A DNA stretch of 64,000 bases from Mytilus galloprovincialis (GCF_965363235.1 NC_134839.1:58123560-58187559), one strand, 5' to 3'. Positions 1-12,073 are shown, counted from the stretch's first letter. Made by a program: numbers and translations. Notes: generated from the letters alone by a model not told the origin.

Positions 1-654
1 TAATTTCTATATTCAAGGGAAGAAAAGAAGGTCCAAATTTTTCATATGCCTGATGATTTAAGTAAGCCTTACATTTATACTAGACAAAGATTCAAAATCA
101 AAATTACTCATGAAAATAAGTTGGTTTATAAAATTGATGATATCAAATGAATATGAAATCTGCTACCTGCCAAAATGTGATTTTTCAATACTTGCTTATT
201 ACTGGACAAAGCTCAACATAGCTCTGATCGAGATCTCTAAAGTATAATTGGTAAATAATAAATATATGTATAAATTGCAAGTTTGATACAGCTTCTTAAT
301 TTAATCATTTTTCTTAAAAAGCTTATTAAATTAGTTGTTACAATGGTTAAATAACATTTCTTCCAAATATATAATTTTGTCTTTGTAAGAAAGTTAACAT
401 CTTAAATGTTAGCACGCATCTTTATTTTGATAAAAAATGTTATCAAGTATAAATATCAAAAGCATAGTCAAATGTTACTTGAAAAAAGCCAGTACATGCA
501 AACAACAAATAAATTATAAAGTTAATGAAATAAAAAAATAAAAAAATGTATTCCATGCTGTTAGATTTTACCTTTAAATCACAACATACCACAATTCTTC
601 CATCACCACTTAATAAACAACAAGAGGCTGTCACAACGACAGCAAACCGGATTT
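1..654. other. AT-rich sequence, no gene recognised
   Basis: Downstream of the DDAH-like gene. An AATAAA on the minus strand (421-426) is a distant candidate polyadenylation signal. Nothing else supported. Confidence 0.4.
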
Positions 655-1390
655 GTTAACATTTATTTGTGTCCTGGCAATATCACAAGAACAATTACTG
701 ATGAATGGTGAAAGTGAAAATCGTCAATATCAAATTTGACCTCCATTTTGTCATCAGTATCAACATATTAAAATTTGAAAAGCTTAGATTGAATGGTTCA
801 TGAGTAAATGCAACAATGTGAATGGAAACGCCATTTTACGATCTTTCAAGAACCATAACGCCTGAACGGTAAAAGTCAAAATCGTCATTATTGAACTTGA
901 CCTCCATTTTGTCATCAGTAACAGCATATTAAAATTTCGGAAGCTTTAATAGAACAGTTCATGCATAAATGCACCGACACGACTGGAAACTCCATTTTTC
1001 AATCTTTCAAGAACCATAACTCCTGAACGGTAAAAGTCAAAATCGTCATTATTAAACTTGACCTCCATTCTGTCATCAGTAACAACATATTAAAATTTGG
1101 GAAGCTTTGGTAGAAGAGTTCATGCGTAAATGCACGGACACGACTGGAAACTCCATTTTTCAATCTTTCAAGAACCATAACTCCTGAACGGTAAAAGTCA
1201 AAATCGTCATTATTGAACTTGACCTTCGTATAGTTGTCAGTAATAACATATTAAAATTTTAAAAGCTTTGGTTGAACGGTTCATGAGTTAATGCACGGAC
1301 AACATTTGATTGCCGCCCGCCCGACAGCCCGACCGCCCGACGTACATCCCCAAATCAATAACCGACATTTTTGTAACAAAAATCCGGTTA
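655..1390. repeat. Tandem array, four units of about 161 bp, with GC-rich tract and terminal hairpin
   Basis: The phrase GAACCATAACTCCTGAACGG or close variants recurs at about 688, 850, 1011 and 1172. The array is followed by a CCGCCCG-rich tract (1313-1340) and a hairpin (AACCGACATTTTTGT paired with AACAAAAATCCGGTT, 1359-1389). The same plan (core array, GC tract, hairpin) recurs elsewhere in the window. Confidence 0.8.
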
Positions 1391-1778
1391 AAAAAGGGGG
1401 GAATCATCACATTTCAAGGTCATTCTCAACTGGGCATGATAATATATTGTAGGTTGTGCAATTTTCTAAATACTCAGACTCATGTACTTCTGATATGCAA
1501 GAGTATGTAATGTACATTCTAAAAATTGAATGTTTGATGAACAAGATAAGTCAAAAACAAATGACAAATAATTTCAAGCTATTAATAAATATCAATATGG
1601 ATACTATCAACAACAAAAATATCTGAAAAAAAAACTAAAAAAAAAAAATTATAAAAATTAACAAGCAAATAAACAATCATATTGTCAAATAATGAACAAT
1701 GCTGTTTAAAGCCGACTGAAATTCCATCCATCTCAAAATAACATGCACAATGAACACCCAAATTTGTCATACTACCTT
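1391..1778 (-). other. Presumed 3' UTR and flank of the DDAH-like gene
   Basis: AT-rich and noncoding, immediately after the stop codon on the minus strand. No canonical AATAAA was found close by. Confidence 0.4.
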
Positions 1779-1925
1779 TCAAGGTAAGGTGGAAATAATT
1801 TTTCGATAAAGGGTATTGCCAAGTACCAACAAGACACTGCGGATGAGATTTCCACCTGATTTTGTAAGTTCCTGACATGTAACTTCATGATGCAGACCAT
1901 TATGGTCTAAATTATCTTGTATAGC
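1779..1925 (-). CDS. DDAH: DDAH-like exon 5 (residues 245-292 and stop)
   Basis: Found by eye after a CATACAG acceptor. HHEVTCQELTKSGGNLIRSV aligns with the family's SELEKVDGLLTCCSVL, with Arg in place of the first Cys. TGA stop at 1779-1781. Confidence 0.88.
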   Translation of the reverse strand, partial: AIQDNLDHNGLHHEVTCQELTKSGGNLIRSVLLVLGNTLYRKIISTLP

Positions 1926-4900
1926 CTGTATGGAAAAATGCTAAAGCTATTAACATGATGTTCTCTGCTATTCAAAGCCATGTCATATATATAATTAAGC
2001 ATGTACATGTATACATCTTTTTGTGAAAATGATCAAAGTATTTATGTATTTATTTGTTTTTGCCGCATAAATTAAACCATTTAGAGTTATCTCTCATTAA
2101 AACAATAGTATGGAATTTTCATGTAGATTTTACAGATTTTAACCTTTATAAAAAATTAGAAAGTAATATTTGAGGATTACAGTAAAATTCATATTCCAAC
2201 TTTTATCATATAAACTTGTTAGTACTGCAATTCTATATATAAATTTACATGTTTCTTTTATGGCCTTAAGTGTTTACACTGTGTAAACTATTACATGACT
2301 AGTAGTAAATTAGTAACAATTAATAAAATCAACATCTTGTCATATTTAAATGGATGATTACCAGTGATTACATTAAATCTGTCAGATAATAGGAAGTACA
2401 GTTTAACAATATTTATATTTCAAATATTACATAACTTTACCAAATAATATCATTTCAGATTAAAATCTAAACTTGTTAACACTATAAGAATGATAGGTGA
2501 TCAAGAGTTGAACATGATTTTTAAATGATTTCTCCCTGAGGAAGGACATGCTATTACACCTGTCCAAACAGAGGCTCAAGGTTACAAAAGGTTAGAAATA
2601 AGCACAAGCCAGCCCTAATAAGCCAGATAATAGTATCTTGTGAATGTTTATATCAAATTTTTAGCAGTTGAGTAGATCCCACCAGAATAATTTTTTTATA
2701 GTTATTATATATGTGAAAAATTATTATTTATATTAGTCGAGATGTTAACAAAACAGTGTATACATATATACAATATATGTGTGTAACCTTTAACAACAAA
2801 ATCAAATGTGGTGAAAGTGTGTTATACAAATACATTAAGTTGACTAACATTTCATTAAACCTTTGAACAAAATCATTTTACCACTAATTATCTCTCAAAT
2901 TTTAAAATTGACATGATTTTTGCCTGTTTATTTCATATTAAAAATCAAACAAAAGTAGTTTTTATCTTAATTTTTTGCATCATCTGTGTTGACAATTACC
3001 ATTAAAACAACTGAAGTGTTCATAATGAAATATTCATGCCTTAAAAACTGCAATTAAAGCAGTCTTCACCCTGAACTGCTAATCTACAGGCCCGCAGCTC
3101 AATTTTTGAAAATTTTTAGTTAGATTCTGTTGGCCTGTAGGTCTTATTTTTACAGGCCCGAGAGCAATTTCACCAGCCTGGGCTGCCACTCGGTGTGAAG
3201 ACTGTTAAAGTGTGTGCATGTTGAATTTACTTTTGTAAAAACATTCTTAACATTTTTTCATGTAGGTTTTACAGACAATATATAATACATACACTATAAC
3301 TTTTTTCACCGATTTCATCTCTGCTTCTGTGTATAAGTCTACCATTTACATACAGCATATTAGCTGCATCATCACTGTCCAGTCTCAATATACGATACTT
3401 GTACTGTGCAAGACTCTTCATTTGCTGAAATAAAATGTGATCAGGTTTCTCCATCAGCATCATATCATTTTAATTTAATCTTAATTATATATTGAATAAA
3501 TACATACATGTATCTATAAGGTCTAAATCTACTTCTTGTACGTTTATACTTATTGGTCTCCCAAATTCGTAATTTACAACCTTTGTGTAAAATGTTAAAT
3601 GTATGTACAAATACAAATCAGGGGCTGATCAAGCAGCTTTTATATCTAATATTGGCAACTGGAGAAAAAAAGAACACTGACTCTAGACAAAGGTCTTTAC
3701 CATTGGGCATGTTTAAAATAAGTATGTGAAAATCGTCTCAACAATTTAAAGGAATGGAAAGTTTTATGCTTCTTAAATCTTATGATTATAAAAATGTGTT
3801 ATAACAGTGTATGAACAAACAAAACATTTATAATCAATATGGCATACATGGGTTAATCAGTAAACTAAATCATTTTATCTTTACTGTATAACTTTTCTAT
3901 CTGCTAATCATGTTAACTATGATTTCAAATTCCGTCCCTGTGATTTTTTGCAGAAGTACTCAAATATTTTTACAATTTGATGTTTTTTTTTACATATATA
4001 TACATTGTATATGTCTAAATATAGTTGACTCCAATTAATTGCATACCGCTTAGTAGTAAATAACTCAAGTTCAAGAAAAAAAACAAAAATATACCTTAAA
4101 TGTTAAAAGAGCTTCTTCACTACTTCCAACAGCAATTATATCCCATCCTGCCATGCTGAGCATAGATTTCAGTCTTCTAGATCCTGGTACATTTATGGGT
4201 GTCACATTGTATTCTGGGAAGGCATCAACTACAGCCTGAGCACCCTTTTCATTGGTCCTTCTACCAGTTCCAATACCAACAAATATCTCTTTTCCTGTAA
4301 TTTAACCTTTTTTTTTAACTTTAGGACTTTAGCAGACAATTTTTTTTTGACGCATTTGATATGCTTGCATAAATTGGAACAAAAAATTTGGATATATTCA
4401 AAACACATCAATAAAGGAAATCCAATATATTGCTCAATCATGTTAATGAAACATCTATAACTATACTGAGCCAAAAAAGTTTAGCAACACTTTTTTTTTT
4501 AATTATTTTTTTGTTCTTTCTGGAAAAAAATTATTTAAACATCATTGATATAATCCTTAGTTTTACCTGTAATTTAAAACAGTCGCACTTTTTCCCTAAT
4601 TATTGATTTCGCGCCATTTCAGCTTTGCACGTCTAATTGATGTTTTACCTCTTGTACCTGTATTTTTAAAACGATATTAAAAATTTCTTTGTCACTAACG
4701 TTCAGAAACACACCATTGGCAAGAAAAACACATACACCTTTGAAAAAATTACATGCGGTGTCAACCAGGCCTCCTTGAAAATGACCATCAGAAAGCTCTT
4801 GCAATGGTTGATGCCGGAATGAGTGTTGCTGACATCGTGACTCGATTAAATGTGCATAAGGCAATAGTATAGAGACTAACACACAGATATCGACAAATTG

Positions 4901-7313
4901 CAACTGCACAGGATAGGTTGATGTATCGTAGACCAAAACAACTATTGTCAAGGGAGGAGCGCTACCTTCGCTTTACTTTCAACATGTGACAAGTTTTTTT
5001 CCGGCCACAAAAGTAGTGCATTGACTAAGGGCAGCTGCTGGTGTGCCTGTCAATCCTTCATTGGTACACTTTGGGCATGGCTGTGAAATTGATTTTGAAT
5101 AACACTGTACTCATTTCCGCATTTTGACCCTCCCGCACTCCATACAAAGAAAATCCTCATGAATGTGAGTGATAAACATTCATGCTGCTTCTGACATGTC
5201 ATAATTCCATTTTGTTATTATTAAAATTATATGCTGCTATGATTTTGTAATAAAAAAAAAATTCACATTTTTGTTGCTAAACTTTTTTGGCTCAGTATAT
5301 TTCTGATATACAAATGTACATGTGGTATCTGGATGATTCGTTCCAACTCTGATTCGTACCAACAAATTCGTCTCAAGTTGCTTGGTCAGTTCGTTCCAAC
5401 TTTTCCAAAAACTGGTTAGTTCGTTCCAACTTATTTAAGAACAGTATTAAACAATATTAACCATTTAAATAGCCTTATTATTTTAATTTTTAATGCTGTA
5501 CTTATAAAAAATGAATATAAATACGTATCTAAAACAATTCTATGGTTTATTAATTGGGAAGAACAATATATTGGGCATGATAATTATTAATTATTAAGGT
5601 AAGTATTTGATGACAAATTTAATATTTTAAGTATGAATAAAGTGACTAACTAGTGATATTTTCAAAGAAATAGTTATCATTATAATTGATTATTGTATTT
5701 CACTGATGTGCGCATAACAGTTGTTAATGCATTCATCAAAAGAATAATATTGTTCTTATCTTGGGTCATAAACGCTTGTCAATAATAATTGAAGGCTGAC
5801 ATACCACATTTGCTATGTTTTTCTTACCTGCATCGTTACTACTCATTAGCACTGGTTGTGTATTTTTTACAATATAAAAATTTACTCAGTGTCCTTACAT
5901 ACGAAACCGACAAACAGATCACAGTCCAAGATGATGGAGCTTTGGGACAGCTAAAGAAGACAGCAAATTACAGTTACTCAACTGATGACATCTGTTGTAC
6001 TTATCATTGTGTCATCCGTTGACCAGCAAAATGAAATATATGTGAAATACTGAAAGACTATTAAACAATTATCTATGAACTGTTAGGATGAACATATGTT
6101 ATTGAAAAATGATCTTTTATATGAAATATACAGAAAAAATGGACAAGGAATTGCTGATTTTTGCCGTGCACTGTAGGTTGATTTACACGAATACAGTGAT
6201 ATACGGACATATACATTATAAAAAGTTGGAACAAATTGTTAAGTCTGATTTAATAATGAACTTAATCAGGTGGAACACATTGTTAAGTCTGATTAATAAT
6301 GAAATAAATCAGTTGGAACGAATTGACAATTAACTTGCTACGAATTGTCCAAATCTGGAACGAACTTGCTTGGAACGAATCGGACTTGGAACGAATTGAC
6401 TAGCATTCGTACATGTACAGGTGTATCTTTTCTTGATTAAATGTTGTCAGTAACCCATACCTGTAAATAATACATCTCCTCCTTCCACAATCGCATCAGG
6501 ATCTCTAATCTCTACAATGGTCATTTTCATCTGACTCTGTAAATATCGTCTGATTTCACTAACCTGCAAGTATATTGTATACATGTAAATGTAGCTAGTA
6601 AAATTGGGGTGTATTGCAAGGTGTAACCGTTCATGTAAATTCATTGGCTTAGTGGTTACTTGATGCAGTAGGGTAAAACTGTTTAAGTGTTTAGAATTAT
6701 GTACAACTCATTATCTTTATTTTGAAGATAACTAAAACGCTATTAAAAATAATTAAACACAAAACCTTTAAAAAGGGTGCAAACGTAAAAGAGTGGGAAC
6801 AGGAATTGGAGAGAAAGTGATCTTTGGCGAACAGACCCGTATTCAGTCAATAGGGGCAAATTTCAGAGCCCTTAATACCTACTTTACAATTGTTGTCATC
6901 AAGTGCTCTCTTTCCTGATGAGTTCAAGCTAGAATTGGTACCTTTGACCAAACATACAGATTGTCACGCCCTGTTAATAGGACTTTTAATAGGTTTTATA
7001 CTAGGCTTTGGCTTACCTCTCCTTGTCTAGTTTTACTTCCAGGTCTTGTTATAAGGGCCGTATTACCAATAGCTACAACACAGTCGTCAACAAACGGACA
7101 TTCTGGGTATTCTTCTGTCCCGTCAAGCTCAATTGTTCTCACATCACATTTTTTTAGAGTCTCCACAAGATCTTTGTGCTCTTTACGCGCTTTTTCCATG
7201 TCAACCTCTGCCTCGGGATCAAATTTTCTTGCACTATTCTGAAAACTGTCAGGAATTCTTACCAAAATGGCAAAATTGTATTCAAACGCGTTACATTCAT
7301 ATCTGTTAGACAT
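1779..7313 (-). CDS. DDAH: DDAH-like protein (dimethylarginine dimethylaminohydrolase family), five exons, 292 aa
   Basis: Exons in transcript order are 7017-7313, 6461-6563, 4095-4294, 3293-3424 and 1779-1925; all junctions are GT-AG and the phases join without a frameshift. Family motifs seen are ALITRPG (residues 86-92), EGGDVLFTG (126-134), RRTNEKG (145-151), LKSMLSMAG (175-183) and ELTKSGGNLIRSVLL near the C-terminus. At 292 residues it matches the usual 285 or so. DDAH enzymes hydrolyse asymmetric dimethylarginine, an inhibitor of nitric oxide synthase, in the cytosol. The guanidino-binding Asp/Arg positions are kept (D77, R90, D129, R145 or R146). The position of the catalytic His reads R174 and that of the catalytic Cys reads R273, so hydrolase activity is doubtful. 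Family membership is firm; function is not. The start is the ATG at 7311-7313, just inside a CRE/ETS promoter. No polyadenylation signal was clearly placed. Confidence 0.94.
3060..3204. mobile_element. Short MITE with 6-bp target duplication
   Basis: Terminal inverted repeats CAGTCTTCACCCTGA and TCGGTGTGAAGACTG, directly flanked by TTAAAG on both sides (3054-3059 and 3205-3210). CAG-type ends and a 6-bp duplication suggest a hAT-related family. It sits in intron 4 of the DDAH-like gene; the rest of that intron (1926-3053, 3211-3292) is AT-rich with nothing seen. Confidence 0.75.
3293..3424 (-). CDS. DDAH: DDAH-like exon 4 (residues 201-244)
   Basis: Reads QMKSLAQYKYRILRLDSDDA and on through LYVNGRLIHRS, the family segment before the last helix. 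Acceptor TTTCAG, donor AGT|GTATGT, phase 0 at both ends. Confidence 0.92.
4095..4294 (-). CDS. DDAH: DDAH-like exon 3 (residues 134-200)
   Basis: Completes GGDVLFTGKEIFVGIG, then RRTNEKG and GSRRLKSMLSMAG. The second Arg of SRRLKS sits where vertebrate DDAH1 has its catalytic His (DGLHLKS). Acceptor TTACAG, donor AAG|GTATAT. Confidence 0.94.
4466..5295 (+). mobile_element. Degenerate Tc1/mariner element
   Basis: Inverted termini CTGAGCCAAAAAAGTTTAGC and the complement ending in GGCTCAG, flanked by TA on each side (4464-4465, 5296-5297). On the plus strand around 4780-4970 a decayed reading frame shows ALAMVDAGMSVADIVTRLNV and RPKQLLSREERYLRFT, the paired helix-turn-helix DNA-binding region of a Tc1-type transposase. 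It has stops and lacks the catalytic domain at 830 bp. It lies in intron 2 of the DDAH-like gene. Confidence 0.85.
5334..6404. mobile_element. Inverted-repeat element with GTTCGTTCCAA motifs
   Basis: Several GTTCGTTCCAAC copies at the left (5335-5440) face several TTGGAACGAA copies at the right (6270-6400). They enclose about 850 bp of AT-rich sequence with no convincing ORF. Probably a foldback transposon in intron 2 of the DDAH-like gene. Confidence 0.55.
6461..6563 (-). CDS. DDAH: DDAH-like exon 2 (residues 100-133)
   Basis: Starts after a TTGCAG acceptor with VSEIRRYL and ends inside the GGDVLFTG motif (ACA G|GTATGG, phase 1). Confidence 0.94.
7017..7313 (-). CDS. DDAH: DDAH-like exon 1 (residues 1-99)
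   Basis: Carries the start codon, the acidic EYPECPFVDD loop and the ALITRPG motif. It ends GAG|GTAAGC in phase 0. The ORF reads on for seven codons into the intron, which is not coding. Confidence 0.95.
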
Positions 7314-7430
7314 TCTTGCTACTTTCCAGACACTGGTTCAGTGCTTGATTTTTGTTGTTTCCACTCGGAAGTGATTGAACTTCCGGTTGTGACGTCATGT
7401 TTGTAAACTTTGAAGTTGCCGGCGGCAGGT
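7314..7430 (-). promoter_or_regulatory. DDAH-like promoter with CRE and ETS sites
   Basis: A full palindromic CRE (TGACGTCA, 7390-7397) lies about 77 bp upstream of the ATG. Directly beside it is a consensus ETS site (ACCGGAAGT on the minus strand, 7379-7387), with a second GGAAGT-like core nearby and a GCCGCCGGC stretch around 7420. This is local CpG enrichment in otherwise AT-rich DNA. The TSS is inferred, not seen. Confidence 0.6.
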
Positions 7431-7598
7431 GCTTGTCAATAAAAATTAGGACAGTTGTTATTTTAGTAAATTAAACATTGTTAAAATTAGATAAACGGGC
7501 AAATTGGATTAAGTGTTTCATTTCATGTTTGTTTGTTTGTTTTTTATTTTAGTCCTTTTTCACGGAAGCTTATAAATTAAAGATTAAAATATTACATA

Positions 7599-7702
7599 TG
7601 AGACTACTATTCCACATCTGTTTTATCAGAGACAAATATAATACACATATGAATACATTGTGTATTATATATGTCTCTTGTTTAATATAATAGTCTCAGA
7701 TG
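7599..7702. mobile_element. Foldback MITE
   Basis: Outer GAGACTACTA faces TAGTCTC, and the inner GAGACAAATATAATACACAT faces its complement across a short loop. About 100 bp. Confidence 0.6.
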
Positions 7703-7799
7703 GAACCAATCTCATTGAGATTGAGATTGAACCAAGGATTTGTATAGTTGCTATACAAATGATCGATATCCTTGATAAAACTGAGAAATAAATCATTCA

Positions 7800-8670
7800 T
7801 TGTCTTGGAGGTGTATGGAATGATTGTAAAGTGTACATTTCAGCTGGCAGGTGTCATCTGACCTTTACCGCATTTTCATGGTTCAGTGGTCAAATTTAAT
7901 TTTTTGAGTTTTGGTCTTTTTTTCTAATACTATAATACTATATATATATAGTCAATAGGTCAACACTATATTTGGTTTATGGAAATATTTTATTATCTTT
8001 ATGTCAGTCGCGCAGGTTTTATTTTACGACTCTTACATTGACCTCATTTTCACGGTTCATTTTTCAGTGTTAAGTTTTTTGTGTTTTTGGTCTGTTTTTC
8101 TTATACTGTATGCCAATAGGTCTACTTTATTTAGTGTTCGGAATGATTGTATGGTGTACATGTCTAACTGGCAGGTATCATCTGACCTCGTGACCTCATT
8201 TTCATGGTTCAGTGGGTCAAAGTTAAGTTTTTGAGTTTTGGTCTTTCTTTCTAATACTATATGCAATAGGTCAACCATATTTGGTGTATGGAAATATTTT
8301 ATGATCTATGTCAGTCGCGTTGGTTTTATTTTACCTTGACCTCATTTTCATGGTTCATTGTTCATTGTTCAGTGTTAGGTTTTTGTGTTTTGGTCTGTTT
8401 TTCTTATAAACTATAAGCAATAAGTCAACTATATTTGTTGTCTGGAAGAATTGTTAGCTGTACTTGCCTGCCTGGTATGGTTCATCTGACCTTGACGTCA
8501 TTCTCATGGTTCATTGGTCACTGTTTTGTTTTCTTGGTTATATTGTATTATATGTCTATGGTTAATGTTAAGTTAATGTGACAGTTGAAATAAAGCTTTA
8601 TATTTAGGACGATCAGCATAATATCAATGGTTAGTAAAGAAGGCGAGACATTTCAGCGTGTGATCTCCGT
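7800..8670 (+). repeat. Dispersed repeat with about 155-bp core units
   Basis: Units carry GTCATCTGACCT, CATTTTCATGGTTCA and GTTTTGGTCTTTTT phrases, recurring near 7878, 8053, 8206, 8351 and 8505. It ends with GGCGAGACATTTCAGCGTGT near 8643. The same family is present reversed at 41975-46085 and in part at 59293-59560. Confidence 0.8.
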
Positions 8671-8757
8671 TGTTATTTTACATTCGATATGAATTCATGT
8701 ATAGAAATTTAATGAAAGAAAATATAAAAAAAATAATTATATTCAGTAAAGTACAGG

Positions 8758-8884
8758 GGCGGATCCAGCCATTTTAAAAAGGGGGGGGGGTCCCAACCCA
8801 GAGTAAAGGGGGGGTTCCAGCTATATGCTCCCATTCAAATGCATTGATCGGTCAAAAAAAAAAACCCCTCTGGATCCGCGCCTG
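8758..8884. mobile_element. MITE with GGCGGATCCAG ends and 5-bp duplication
   Basis: Ends CAGGGGCGGATCCAG and CTGGATCCGCGCCTG, with AAGTA directly on each side. Two further copies lie at 9377-9497 and 12074-12230. Confidence 0.7.
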
Positions 8885-9376
8885 AAGTACTTAATATTGG
8901 GAGAATAAAATATAAATTCCTGAAAATAATCCAGGAAGAAATTAATATAGAAATCAGATTCGGATTCAGAAATTTGAAAAAGGAGGGACAGGTAACCAAC
9001 CGGTAAATGCAAACGGTAGATAGGCATGCGACTTGTGTCATCTATTAGAGATCCTTTATAATTCAAGTTCCATTTTATTTAATTTTTTATGGAATAAATA
9101 TTACATAACATTATTTACTATGAAAGAAATATAACAGTATCTGTTGGGGTATTGAATGTTTGTCACAACAGGAACAGAAATGATAGCATTTTTTTTATAG
9201 TTTGATTACCACAAAACTTCCAGAAGAGATTAGAAGAGCTTCTGTACAAATTTTTAGTATATGTCGTTTATGCCGATTAATTTACAACCATATATGTATC
9301 TATATACATGTATATCATGAGCTCCAGGGTGGTAGCTTCCTTTACTGAATCCGCCTTGGGAACTAATACCAAGACA

Positions 9377-9497
9377 GGGCCGGATCCAGCCATTTTAAAA
9401 GGGGGGTTCCCAACCCAGGACAAGGGGGGTCCAACTATGTTCCCATTCAAATGCATTGATCGTCCAAAAAAAGAACCCTCCCCCTGGATCCGCCACT
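9377..9497. mobile_element. Second copy of the GGATCCAG MITE family
   Basis: Ends CAGGGCCGGATCCAG and CTGGATCCGCCACTG. Flanks CAAGA and CAAGG agree at four of five bases. Internal sequence is closely similar to the copy at 8758. Confidence 0.7.
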
Positions 9498-9634
9498 GCA
9501 AGGACAACAAAAATACTGAAAGAGCTGAACATGCATCTGAAGAGAAAACAAAAAAAAAATCACGAAGATATGACATTGATTATCAATCAATAAGTAGGAA
9601 ACAAAAAAGTGGAGGATATACATGTAGCCCATTC

Positions 9635-9657
9635 GGGGGGGGGGGGGGGGGGGGGGG
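9635..9657. repeat. Poly-G run
   Basis: Uninterrupted run of more than 20 G. Its length is likely uncertain in the assembly. Confidence 0.8.
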
Positions 9658-9659
9658 TA

Positions 9660-10560
9660 CATTATAAAGTTTTGGGTTTAAAATTAACAAAGAGCTTACG
9701 CTAATCTTTTATTTCAAGTGTCACAGCAGTAGATAATTCCTAATTCGACAGAATTATTATTGTTTTTAACAACAAAACCGGTTGCTTTGTTTAAATCAAG
9801 CCTATTGTATTTCGGACTTGTATTGTAACACTAAAAGTCTTTTAAATTGTCACCTTTTACTCAAATTTTCTGTCTAATTGTCTTTTGATTATAATGCAGT
9901 TTTCTATTAATCCGAAAATGGATTTTATATGCAGGGTAGACTGTTTTAATACAATAGACATTAATTGCTTAATTTATAATAACATGCTCATCAGTTTGAC
10001 ATTATGTTTTCATAAGCTTCTAGCTTTAAAAAAATAAAATATATCAGATAATCCGCAATTAATTAGATTGGATAACCCGAAAATATCTGGATATAACTCA
10101 TATCCAAAGATGCAAGAGGGGTGAATGATACGCAAGGGAAATTCAAACTCGTAAATTGAAAACATACTAACAATGCTATGACGGCAAAAAACGATGAAAA
10201 GACTAACAACGAACGCAAAACACAACATATATAGCTTCACTAGTGGCACCCGTCGTATTTCTCATGTAAGGTACAAACTCATGCAGTTGTAATATTATCA
10301 AGTCAAATTCTGTGAAGTATTTTTATAATAAGTGCCACCATGCAATGGCTTCGACTCCTGACGATGGACTTGGTCAATTTGTTGATTCTAATTGTTCTAC
10401 ATAGATGTTCGAAACACCTTGTGACCTTTAGAGTTTGGGTGCTGGGATAGATTTGACAACGATTTATTGAAAGAATACAATACCAAACACTTAATAACGT
10501 TTATCAATATGCTAGAGCTTGATGACAGTACATATTCAGATAGAGTATCAACTGAGGTTA
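9660..10560. other. AT-rich intergenic sequence, nothing recognised
   Basis: No ORF, RNA gene or clear repeat structure supported. Confidence 0.4.
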
Positions 10561-10759
10561 TAAGAGTTTTTTTAATTGGTCGCCGGATGAAAAATATTGT
10601 CCTGCATTTTTGTTAGTTGTAATCTCTGTTCTGTCTTTTTACACTTCATTTGTACATCCTGACTTTTTTTACATAAATTGTAATCCTGCCTTTTTTCTAA
10701 GTTTATCATCCTGCCATATTTTTGTTTAAACTCAACACTATTAACCCCCCTCCTTCTAA

Positions 10760-11420
10760 ACAATTAAATGGTTGCCCCCTACGTCAACATGGCCGAAATC
10801 GTCGGATGACTCCTTATTGGAGTTATTGCCCTTTAATGATGACTTTTAACATTTTATTTCTCAATTTTGCCTATATCTTTAAAAGTCTTTTTTCTAAAAC
10901 CACTTGGCCAAAATCATTATCAGGATGTACTGTTTTAAAAATGTGTCCAATGACCATGCCTACCAACCAAGATTGCCCGCATGGCTAAAAATAAAAGATA
11001 GGGTTAAACTGCAAGTTTTGTCTATGAGCTTTTAACTGCTATGACCCCATCCAGACCCTCTGCTATGAATAGAGAAAATCTAACAGGTCAGTGATGTTTA
11101 AAGCCTTCAAACTCTCAAGAGCTAACCAATGGACAAAACTGTCAGATGGCATCTTTTTGGAGTTATTGACCTTAAATGTCAAATTTTATAAAATTTTACA
11201 TTATTTTTAGAACTTGAAGATTGTCAAAGTTTTTACCAAAAAAGATTTATTATGAAAAACAATAAGTAATTCAAGATCTACAAATAAGCTAACATTGCTG
11301 CAATCATCAGAAGACTACTTCTTGAAACTATAGCTCTTTAAAGACGAATTTTACCATTTATTGTCGTTTTTTCCTAATATAATGAACAAATATATAATAG
11401 ATCCGATGGATAAATCTGTT
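10760..11420 (+). repeat. Degenerate tandem repeat
   Basis: Loose units share TTGGAGTTATTG, CATCCAGACC/CAAACTCTC-type phrases and ACATTTTATTT. Likely an old core array of the same general class as the other arrays here. Confidence 0.45.
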
Positions 11421-11623
11421 GTAGAGTTGTTACCGACTCGGACGTACTTATAAATATAATTATTTTCTGTGACTGTATCTTACATTAATTTGTAGGATCC
11501 TTTACTATAGACAATTTAGCTGATCTGTAAGAATAACATCTTCATGCCTTATGTATCATGTACTGTAGTACGACGCTAGATTAAAACTGATCAATGCGGA
11601 AAGGAAGCTTCATTTTTATGAAG

Positions 11624-11790
11624 CCCAGGTGGTCGTATGGTCAAGCGGGACGGCTACAGAGCAGGCGATTTGGTGTCACGATATCTCAGTAGCATGGGTT
11701 CGAATCCAGGCGAGGGAAGAACAAAAAATTTACGAAAGCAAATTAACAGATCTAACATTTTTGGGTTGATGTTTAGACGAGAGAGAGAGA
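11624..11790 (+). mobile_element. tRNA-derived SINE
   Basis: A Pol III A-box-like stretch (TGGTCAAGCGGG, 11638-11649) and a perfect B box (GGTTCGAATCC, 11697-11707) are spaced as in a long-variable-arm tRNA. A non-tRNA body follows (AACAGATCTAACATTTTTGG), as in bivalve tRNA-derived SINEs. The tRNA fold is not intact, so it is not a working tRNA. Confidence 0.7.
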
Positions 11791-12073
11791 ACTTTGAAAA
11801 GGAAAAAAATGATCAGTTGGACAAGATCTACAAATAAGTCAAAATAATCGAAATCATCAATGGACAACTCTCATTGAAGTTTATGCATTTTCATGATGCT
11901 TTTTACAAAACAAAGTAGCCATTGGTGTAGACACGGGTTAGGGACACAGGCTCTATAGAGATTATCACAGCTTGCAAATTATGAACTTTCCATTTCTATA
12001 TGCAGCATAATTCCTGCAGCACCTGCATATGGAGTACATGTATATATCTACCATATTCCAGAGCATGCATTGC

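Noticed and set aside
443..634. Minus-strand ORF containing TASCCLLSGDGRIVV, considered as an alternative last DDAH exon with a Cys pair
   Set aside because: No acceptor gives the right frame, the surrounding residues do not match the family, and the exon at 1779-1925 fits phase and alignment.
4619..4951. 110-residue minus-strand ORF
   Set aside because: Antisense of the decayed Tc1-type transposase on the plus strand.
11624..11715. Functional tRNA gene on the plus strand
   Set aside because: B box is perfect, but stems are imperfect and a SINE body follows directly.
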